A stretch of 49,551 bases of DNA from Candidatus Obscuribacterales bacterium (GTDB lineage: Bacteria > Cyanobacteriota > Vampirovibrionia > Obscuribacterales > Obscuribacteraceae), in the NCBI GenBank assembly GCA_021732025.1, contig JAKFVU010000041.1:1-49551 (forward strand), read 5' to 3'. The first letter of the stretch is position 1. Every line of letters begins with the position of its first letter. Below the pieces are notes generated by a model. It had not been told where the DNA came from. It was given only the letters and a program-made list of their open reading frames with translations, and did not search any database. A program made the position numbers and the translations under genes. Positions 43,904 to 49,551 of the stretch are shown here, in pieces.

Positions 43904-43930
43904 TTGACAACGGCGGTTTGCATGTATAAT
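43904..43930 (+). promoter_or_regulatory. Strong promoter before the TPR gene
   Basis: Perfect TTGACA (43904-43909) and perfect TATAAT (43925-43930) with a short 15-nt spacer and TG just before the -10. It begins 11 nt after the previous stop. Transcription would start near 43937, which rules out an upstream ATG at 43904. Confidence 0.75.
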
Positions 43931-43951
43931 AGGTCATCCCCATTAGTAACC

Positions 43952-45181
43952 ATGATGACGATTTATAGACGCCTTTGCGCAGTACTAGCATCCGCAATTA
44001 CACTGTCAGTTATCAGTGGAACAGCGGCCTGGGCTGATTCTGTAGCCATGGTTCCGCCTATGGTTGCAACCCCTTCAGCTCTAACACCAGCTTCAGGCCT
44101 GGGACCAAGCAGCGCAAACTCTTCTAACAATGAAAAGCTCAGTGTTCTTGAATCTCACTACTTCGGCCATGGCTTCACCACTGAAAGTGAGCCCAAAAGA
44201 TTACGCCGCCTTGAATACTTGGTCTTCGGTCAGGCCAATGAGACGCTAGAGAATAATGTCCGCATAGGCAAGATTGAACAGGTACTAGAGGCACTGGCCC
44301 AAAAGAAAGCCGACGACAAAGCTAAAGCGATTGCAGCTGAACAAGCGGCATTGGCGGCGCTTAAGGCTGACAAATCCAAAGCAAGAAAACCTGAAAAACT
44401 GACATTCAACAAAGCTTATGCCTTGGCGGCGCAAGAATTAAAACAAAAGAGATACCACGCAGCAGCAGACGCCTATCTCAAGGTGATTAACATAAACCCT
44501 CGCTATTCGCCTGCCTATGCTTATCTTGGCGATATTTTAGTTAAACTGAAAGACTACGAAGGTGCCAAAGAAGCTTATAGAGCTGGTTTCGAGGTTGATC
44601 CATTCGGTCAATATGGCCGCTATGGCAAGGCTAAACTGCTGGGCTTGGCTAAACGTGACTCATACATTCGCACCCAGCCACAAGACTCTCCGCTTATAGT
44701 AGAGCGCACCATTAAACTCATCAACAAACAATCTAATGACTTGAGCAACTTACACGCTGCAGAAGGTCAGAGATGGTCACGTTGGCGTACTGACCTCGCT
44801 AACATTCAGTTGCGCCGCATTGCCCAAGACAATCACACCAGCGTAAGTTTACTCAATCGGCGCGGCTACCAAGGTTACGACGATACTGAACAGTCTAATC
44901 TAGCCAACCTTCGCACTAACTATGTACGCAATGATGCTGCTGTGCAGGCTACAAAGATACGGGCCGAGGCCGCACGCAAAGCTGCATTTGTCGCCCAAAG
45001 TGCCGCCAATCTCAAAGCCCAAATGATGCAACCAGTTAGACCAGGTAATGCTAAATTGCGTGCGCTGGGTACAAACCTTTATGTACGCTATTATGGCAGC
45101 GACACACCGAGCTTCAACGATGACCCAGTGGCCGATGACGCACCAGTTGAGCTAGCTGCCAAAGCGCACAAACTTCGGTAA
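43952..45181 (+). CDS. Secreted TPR protein with N-terminal LESHYFGH/YLVFGQ domain
   Basis: About 409 residues from ATG 43952 (an ATG at 43955 is also possible), a start supported by the promoter ending at 43930. Signal peptide RLCAVLASAITLSVISGTAAWA. Next comes a short domain (LSVLESHYFGHGFTTESEPK; RLRRLEYLVFGQANETLENN) of a kind I associate with many secreted proteins of this lineage. A helical linker (KKADDKAKAIAAEQAALAAL) and TPR-like repeats (AYALAAQELKQKRYHAAADAYLKV; LVKLKDYEGAKEAYRAGFEVD) follow. The remaining 150 residues are basic and helical with no known motif. Confidence 0.75.
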   Translation: MMTIYRRLCAVLASAITLSVISGTAAWADSVAMVPPMVATPSALTPASGLGPSSANSSNNEKLSVLESHYFGHGFTTESEPKRLRRLEYLVFGQANETLENNVRIGKIEQVLEALAQKKADDKAKAIAAEQAALAALKADKSKARKPEKLTFNKAYALAAQELKQKRYHAAADAYLKVININPRYSPAYAYLGDILVKLKDYEGAKEAYRAGFEVDPFGQYGRYGKAKLLGLAKRDSYIRTQPQDSPLIVERTIKLINKQSNDLSNLHAAEGQRWSRWRTDLANIQLRRIAQDNHTSVSLLNRRGYQGYDDTEQSNLANLRTNYVRNDAAVQATKIRAEAARKAAFVAQSAANLKAQMMQPVRPGNAKLRALGTNLYVRYYGSDTPSFNDDPVADDAPVELAAKAHKLR

Positions 45182-45197
45182 TATCCAGGAAAAAAGA

Positions 45198-46070
45198 ATG
45201 GAAAGCAAATCAAACAGACTGAGCCGAGTAGCCGCCGCTGCTCTTGTGTTCTCATCTGCGGCCGCAATATCCCTCACATTAGCGGCTCGAGCCGATTCTA
45301 GCAAATACATAAATAAAGAGAGCACTGGTAAAACATGTTCGAGCAAGTGTTCTAGCAAAACAATTCCAGACGAATTGTGTACCCAGCCAGGAAGGGTAGA
45401 GTCAGCCCGTGAGCTAATTGCCGAAGGCAAAGACTTTCGTTTGAACGCTTCTCAGTCAACAGTAAATATGCGCGATGCCATTCGCAACGCCAGAGGCCTC
45501 ACCGGCGGTGCCAATAAACTAACAAAAATGTCGCCTGCCAACCTCGACCAATATAAGAGCGATCTTAGTGCTTTCAGAGATCACGTCAATAGCTACAAGG
45601 CACACCTTGACCAAGTAGAGCGCGACATTGGCCACTGCAAAGAAGCAGAGAGGCTCTACAAAGAGCACGCTAAAAAATATACTATGCACGTTGACCAATA
45701 TCACCTGCCACCAATACCGCCACCACATCTTTGCCCTGGTATGATGATCTCTGAGGCAGAAAATGCCAAGCTCTCTCATCAAATGCAAGCAGACCAAGAA
45801 CGGCTAGCTCGGGCTGAACTAGACCTCTCCAATGCAGAAGGTCGACTGGCTAATGCCAAGCGCGAGAGCGCCAATGCCGATGGCGAATTATTGAAGCGCA
45901 GTAAAATTGTAGAAGCCGAACGCAACCTAGCAGGCGAATTTGAATCGTTGAAAACGGAGTTGTCGCTTCTCAATACACAACACAAAGCGCTATTGTCGGG
46001 CGGAAAGCTCGCCAATCCTAGCCTTGGTGTATCAAAAGTATCTGGCACAGTGAAAGGAAAGGGCAAATAG
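45198..46070 (+). CDS. Secreted coiled-coil protein, unknown
   Basis: 290 residues from ATG 45198 with AGGA upstream. Signal peptide (RVAAAALVFSSAAAISLTLAARA), several Cys in the early mature part (KTCSSKCSSK, DELC), then long helical stretches: SAFRDHVNSYKAHLDQVERD, AEDQERLARAELDLSNAEGR-type (actual Q-A-D-Q-E-R-L), NAKRESANADGELLKRSK. A Pro-rich break PPIPPPHLCPG lies in the middle. The tail is Gly/Lys-rich. No family recognised. It is followed directly by a methyltransferase-like gene (ATG right after its stop), implying cotranscription. Confidence 0.68.
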   Translation: MESKSNRLSRVAAAALVFSSAAAISLTLAARADSSKYINKESTGKTCSSKCSSKTIPDELCTQPGRVESARELIAEGKDFRLNASQSTVNMRDAIRNARGLTGGANKLTKMSPANLDQYKSDLSAFRDHVNSYKAHLDQVERDIGHCKEAERLYKEHAKKYTMHVDQYHLPPIPPPHLCPGMMISEAENAKLSHQMQADQERLARAELDLSNAEGRLANAKRESANADGELLKRSKIVEAERNLAGEFESLKTELSLLNTQHKALLSGGKLANPSLGVSKVSGTVKGKGK

Positions 46071-46775
46071 ATGCCTGAAGATCTTCAACATCCGTATTGG
46101 GATATCTATTCCAAACTAGTTGCTCTGCGAACAGCAAACATCAAAGAGTCATCAAAACAAATCGTAGAACTGGCTAATCTAGCCGATCTAGACCAAATAA
46201 AGAAAGCTTCAATAAAAGTGCTTTCTCTTCTGCCGTTTTACAATGCCAAAGCCGTAGAAGAGATTTTCTTTGAGTCTCTAAGAGAAAAGTATTCATACTC
46301 AGTGCTATCAAGGCAAGTGCTCGACCAAATTGCTGAACATGGCCCCTTAGTAGAGCTAGGCGCCGGCAACGGCTACAATGCCTGGCTCTTGCAGCAATTG
46401 GGAGTTGAGACAATTGCACTAGATGCCTTTCCCGTAGAAGAAGGGAAGAATTGGTTTTTCAGCACTAGCATTGTTGGTTTGCCAACCACCAACGGCAAGA
46501 GTTGGACACGAATAGAAAAAGGAGACAGCAGCTCAGTTGTAGACTATCCGAACTACACCCTGCTGATGTGCTGGCCACCACAAAACACCATGGCCTTTAA
46601 GGCACTAAGTGAATACAAAGGGCAAAAAATTATTGTTATTGGGGAGAAAAGTTGTTGCGCCAGTAAGGCCTTCTATCAAAAGATCGCTAAAGAATGGAAG
46701 CTCTTACACAATGGCCTTACAGGTAGCTGGGACGCCAACCACAAAGAGTATCTAGAGATATACTCTCGCTCCTAG
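46071..46775 (+). CDS. SAM-binding (methyltransferase-like) protein
   Basis: 234 residues; ATG 46071 follows the preceding TAG with no gap. A class I SAM motif is visible: LVELGAGNGYNAWLLQQLG followed by VETIALDAFP. Later YTLLMCWPPQN may be the motif IV (substrate/catalytic) loop and QKIIVIGEKSCC a beta-4/5 strand. The first 100 residues are helical with no known match. The substrate is unknown. Because it is cytosolic and its upstream neighbour is exported, the two need not act together. Confidence 0.62.
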   Translation: MPEDLQHPYWDIYSKLVALRTANIKESSKQIVELANLADLDQIKKASIKVLSLLPFYNAKAVEEIFFESLREKYSYSVLSRQVLDQIAEHGPLVELGAGNGYNAWLLQQLGVETIALDAFPVEEGKNWFFSTSIVGLPTTNGKSWTRIEKGDSSSVVDYPNYTLLMCWPPQNTMAFKALSEYKGQKIIVIGEKSCCASKAFYQKIAKEWKLLHNGLTGSWDANHKEYLEIYSRS

Positions 46776-46801
46776 ACAAATCTCAACTAAATTTTCAGAG
46801 C

Positions 46802-47815
46802 CTATTTCTTCTTTAGTTCATCGGGATTAGCGACAAAATGCATGGCCCGCGCTGGGCTCAAGCCGTAGCTTCTGGCAAAGTGCTTGATTAGCCAGATCAA
46901 AGTGCCAGAAATCATGGCGCAGCCTAAGACTATAGCCAAGCTAATATAAATGCATATATCAAGCAAAGACTTTCGCAGATCTTTCATTTCACCAGATAAA
47001 GATGCCACCTGAGTTTGCAGAACGTCTACAGAGCTAGATAATTTGCTCACTGGTGGTGCCAATTTGCGCACGCTTGGTTCAAGATTGCTCAATGGTTCGG
47101 CAATACCGTCTAGCGGTTTTCGCAGTTGATCTAGTGGTTGAACTAAGCTTTCTAATGGTCGGGGCAGCGAATTCATACTGCGCTGCAAATGGCTAATTGG
47201 TACATTCAACTCATGGATTGGCTTGGACAAATCGGCGATGGGCTTACGCAGGTCGGCAATAGGTTGCTTCAAGGCACCGATAGGCTTACGTAGTTCAACA
47301 ATAGGTTGCTTAATTTCAGCCATTGGCTTTTGCAAATCTTGAAGCGGAGTCTTCAGTTCTCCGACCGATGTTTTGATACCAGTGAGCGGCTCTTCTAGAT
47401 TGCGCAGAGGGCTCTGCAGTGCGCGCAAATTATCTTCAGTTGCCTTAAGGGGTGCTCCAACGTTCTCTAAAAGAGGGGTGAGAATTACCTTACTGTCATG
47501 GGCAATGCGCTTAAACGGATTGAGATAAAAGGGTTTCTTCTCTTTGACAATTTTCTTCGGCACCACAGTATCTTTAGAAGCGCTGCCGACCACTATCGAC
47601 TTTGAGTCTTTTTCGACTTTTGAAATTTTGCCAACTTTTGCTTGAGTAGTGGTTTTCTCGGTAACCGCAGTTGATTCAACGCTTACAGAAGCTGTCGCAA
47701 CAGGTGTAACAGTTGGCGCAGAATTTGGCTGATCGCTCACAAGCTCTCCAGCCCAGGCTGGGAGAATTGAGGTGAGCAGTATGCTGCCAAGCAAAATGTG
47801 TTTGTAAAAACTCAT
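46802..47815 (-). CDS. Exported membrane-anchored protein with proline heptads
   Basis: 337 residues from ATG 47815, with GGAG 5 nt upstream (a longer frame starts at 47890 but its first 25 residues are not signal-like). Signal peptide or anchor: MSFYKHILLGSILLTSILPA. A Thr/Val/Lys-rich stretch is followed at residues 135-288 by 22 unbroken heptads of the form x-P-[L/I/V/M]-x-x-[L/I]-x, fifteen with Pro at position two (KPIGALK, QPIADLR, KPIADLS). A TM helix (CIYISLAIVLGCAMISGTLI) lies near the end, with a short basic tail. I know no family with this pattern. It resembles a surface rod or coiled coil that tolerates prolines. Confidence 0.8.
   Translation of the reverse strand: MSFYKHILLGSILLTSILPAWAGELVSDQPNSAPTVTPVATASVSVESTAVTEKTTTQAKVGKISKVEKDSKSIVVGSASKDTVVPKKIVKEKKPFYLNPFKRIAHDSKVILTPLLENVGAPLKATEDNLRALQSPLRNLEEPLTGIKTSVGELKTPLQDLQKPMAEIKQPIVELRKPIGALKQPIADLRKPIADLSKPIHELNVPISHLQRSMNSLPRPLESLVQPLDQLRKPLDGIAEPLSNLEPSVRKLAPPVSKLSSSVDVLQTQVASLSGEMKDLRKSLLDICIYISLAIVLGCAMISGTLIWLIKHFARSYGLSPARAMHFVANPDELKKK
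46952..47413 (-). repeat. 22 heptad repeats in the coding sequence
   Basis: Tandem 21-nt units, diverged at the DNA level, coding for x-P-L/I-x-x-L-x. Period and phase are constant from residue 135 to 288 of the protein. Confidence 0.85.
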
Positions 47816-47977
47816 GGGTCTCCAGAATGTAACTGTCACAGTTGACCTAGAAGCCAATGTCGTCAAGAGAAGTATAGACCATGAATGCACGGCCTGTATT
47901 AAAACCTCTTCTTTAATGTTGATTTCACCGCATTGGGCTAAATTAACGATGCTTCCTACCGCGAGAAATTGAAACGC

Positions 47978-49551
47978 ATGTCAACTTTCCTCAATCGCCG
48001 TCCTGATGGTTCTCTTGCCCTCTTTATCGACGGCGATCTGCAATTTGATGAACATGACGAAAGAATTTATCACGAAGGGCTTGCCGGACCAGCTCTTAAG
48101 CTAGCAGAGAAGCGCTTACAAACAAAAGCCGACAAGCAAGGTAGCAATCTTGGCTTGAAAGCGCTCATCATTGGTGGCGGAGATGGTCTCACTGCAAGAG
48201 AATTATTAGCTTCAGACAAGATAGATACCATTGATTTGGTCGACTACGACCCCGAAGTCTTAGACCTGGCAAAGGCTGAATTGAGCCAGTTAAACGGCGA
48301 TAGCTTGAGCAATGAGCGCACTACTGTTCATGTCACAGATGCCTGGCAGTATGTGCAGAATTGTCAGAGTGCAAACAAACAATATGACTTAATTATCATT
48401 GACCTGACTGTAGCAAAAGATGCAGCTGGAGCCAAGTTTCATAGTGTCGAATGGTACCGCTCAATTGCCGCTCTCTTAGGCGAAGCAGGAGTTCTAGCTA
48501 GCAACGCCGTATCGCCGTCAGCCACTCCCAGTGCCTATTGGAGTATCTTCAACGCCATGCGGGCAGCCGGTCTCGATAGCCGCCCTTACCGAGTGAGCAT
48601 CCCCTCATTCAGTGCTTTAGGTTATGGTCCTGATTGGGGATTTTTACTCGCTAGCTCGAAACAAAACACAATTTCGGCACAAGATGTTATCGACTTCGAG
48701 CATCTCTTTTTGTTCCCGCTTGGCTTTGAAAAAATACAAACAATAGCAATACCAGAGCAGCACGGAAACTCAATTTTTCTTGCCTATTTAGAGACAGATT
48801 CTCCCCTAGCCAATTCATCCATAGCAATCGATTGCACGGCTCTCGATTGCACTGTAGATGGTGACAGCATTAATGACCATAACAATAACAACAAGTACTG
48901 GAATGCACTTACTGCTAACTATGATGAAATGCCAGAAGCAGCAGAAACGTTAGCTGCCACACAAGATCAGAGCAAACGAGAACAAGAATTATTTGACGAC
49001 GTAATCAACCTGATGCCAGGCTTACAGCCCCAAAGAACCAAACTTTTGTTGTCACGGTTCATGGTTGATCCTGCGACATTCCTCGAAGCGCTCGACCTCA
49101 AGAGTCTAGTAGATACACTACTAAGACGTGCTTCAGAACTACCACTGCGCATTGTCAACGAACTAAATTTATTGAAAGAAAAATTGGTTGACTGGAGTGG
49201 CGATTGGGAAACCTTACTCAACCTAGGCAAACGTGTAATTACCACCTTAGCTGTGGTGGTTATTCTCGCTAACTTCATCTTCCCAGATTCCGCTTACGGA
49301 AAGGGCGGCGGTGGCGGAGGCGGCCATGAAGGCGGACGTGGAGGTGGCGGTAGAGGAGAGGGAGGTAGAGGAGAAGGCGGTAGAGGCGAGGGCGGCCGCG
49401 GTGGCGATAGAGGCGATGGTCGCGGAGACCGCGGTTTCGACCGTGGCAACCGAGGCTGGAACGGTGGCTGGGGTAGAGATCGCGGTCATTGGGGCGGTTG
49501 GGCTCGCGCTGACCACTGGAACCACTGGGGTTACCACGGTTGGGGCGGTGG
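47978..49551 (+). CDS. Spermidine synthase-like domain fused to TM segment and Gly/Arg-rich tail (partial)
   Basis: ATG 47978 opens a frame that stays open to the right edge (524 full codons), so it is truncated there. Residues about 1-280 are spermidine/spermine synthase-like: SLALFIDGDLQFDEHDERIY, ALIIGGGDGLTARELL (the GGGDG SAM-binding loop) and DLVDYDPEVLDLA. The catalytic-loop region reads IIDLTVAKDAAGAKFHSVEW, where SpeE has D(S/V)TDP; the Asp is kept but the rest differs. A helical middle part follows, then one TM segment (VITTLAVVVILANFIF) ending in a signal-type AYG, and from residue 443 a Gly/Arg/Asp-rich tail. An enzyme acting on polyamines or methyl groups joined to a surface tail is unusual; the SpeE activity itself is not certain. 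Confidence 0.75.
   Translation, partial: MSTFLNRRPDGSLALFIDGDLQFDEHDERIYHEGLAGPALKLAEKRLQTKADKQGSNLGLKALIIGGGDGLTARELLASDKIDTIDLVDYDPEVLDLAKAELSQLNGDSLSNERTTVHVTDAWQYVQNCQSANKQYDLIIIDLTVAKDAAGAKFHSVEWYRSIAALLGEAGVLASNAVSPSATPSAYWSIFNAMRAAGLDSRPYRVSIPSFSALGYGPDWGFLLASSKQNTISAQDVIDFEHLFLFPLGFEKIQTIAIPEQHGNSIFLAYLETDSPLANSSIAIDCTALDCTVDGDSINDHNNNNKYWNALTANYDEMPEAAETLAATQDQSKREQELFDDVINLMPGLQPQRTKLLLSRFMVDPATFLEALDLKSLVDTLLRRASELPLRIVNELNLLKEKLVDWSGDWETLLNLGKRVITTLAVVVILANFIFPDSAYGKGGGGGGGHEGGRGGGGRGEGGRGEGGRGEGGRGGDRGDGRGDRGFDRGNRGWNGGWGRDRGHWGGWARADHWNHWGYHGWGG
49304..49551 (+). repeat. Gly/Arg-rich low-complexity tail
   Basis: Repeats of GGRGEGGRGEG-type codons (GGC/GGT/AGA/GAG), then RGDGRGDRG and Trp/His-rich segments (WGGWARADHWNHWGYH). 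The tail continues past the right edge. Confidence 0.85.

Noticed and set aside
1..49551. CRISPR arrays, rRNA genes, insertion sequences
   Set aside because: Looked for regular direct repeats, conserved rRNA segments and transposase motifs; none seen.

Overview
The window reads as chromosomal DNA from a free-living, non-photosynthetic bacterium. A lineage related to Cyanobacteria (Vampirovibrionia/'Melainabacteria', Obscuribacterales-like) fits best. This is an inference from a signature set: rpoB not preceded by rplJ-rplL, a PAO/Tic55-type Rieske oxygenase, many Ser/Thr kinases with membrane ectodomains, and many TPR and secreted proteins. No photosynthesis gene, phage, insertion sequence or CRISPR array is visible. 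Start codons ATG, GTG and TTG all appear to be used, and Shine-Dalgarno sequences are often weak.

Layout. 1-2741 (-): rpoB, cut by the left edge, with its promoter and a two-hairpin leader. 3081-3176 (+): a selenocysteine tRNA. 3392-8695 (+): a XerC/D-type recombinase, a class A penicillin-binding protein with a polyserine tail, a small PEGA-like protein and a Rieske oxygenase. 8769-13570 (+): two overlapping membrane protein kinases. 13671-18745 (-): arginine biosynthesis genes argC, argJ, argB, argD with their regulatory leaders. 18920-24954 (+): a helical hypothetical protein, a CNT nucleoside transporter, CstA and two helical hypothetical proteins. 25035-34503 (+): four tandem paralogous kinase-TM-LRR proteins and a translationally coupled secreted protein. 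34619-39061: GNAT, membrane protein, TPR, TonB-C and AAA+ genes. 39074-42789 (-): an exported TldE/TldD-like pair. 42925-46775 (+): PDZ/TPR, TPR, coiled-coil and methyltransferase-like genes. 46802-47815 (-): a proline-heptad membrane protein. 47978-end (+): a spermidine-synthase-like domain followed by a TM segment and a Gly/Arg-rich tail, cut by the right edge.

The most striking system is in the arginine cluster. Both argC and argJ are preceded by the same set of parts: a TTGACA promoter with a 17-nt spacer, a short open reading frame carrying a run of Arg codons (four consecutive in the argC leader, six of ten in the argJ leader), an antiterminator, and a strong intrinsic terminator ending in eight Us just before the structural gene. 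In each leader a segment just after the Arg codons is complementary to the 5' arm of the terminator. This is the logic of trp/his attenuation applied to arginine: scarce Arg-tRNA stalls the ribosome, the antiterminator forms, and argC and argJBD are transcribed. The two leaders differ in sequence but match in design.

A second theme is signalling. Six eukaryotic-type kinases occur in two clusters. The four-gene array has N-terminal cytosolic kinases, one TM segment, and outside it a conserved module plus leucine-rich repeats, like receptor kinases with the order reversed. A third is surface biology: low-complexity and repetitive tails (polySer, Gly/Arg-rich, proline heptads, Glu-His-Lys) recur on predicted exported or membrane proteins.
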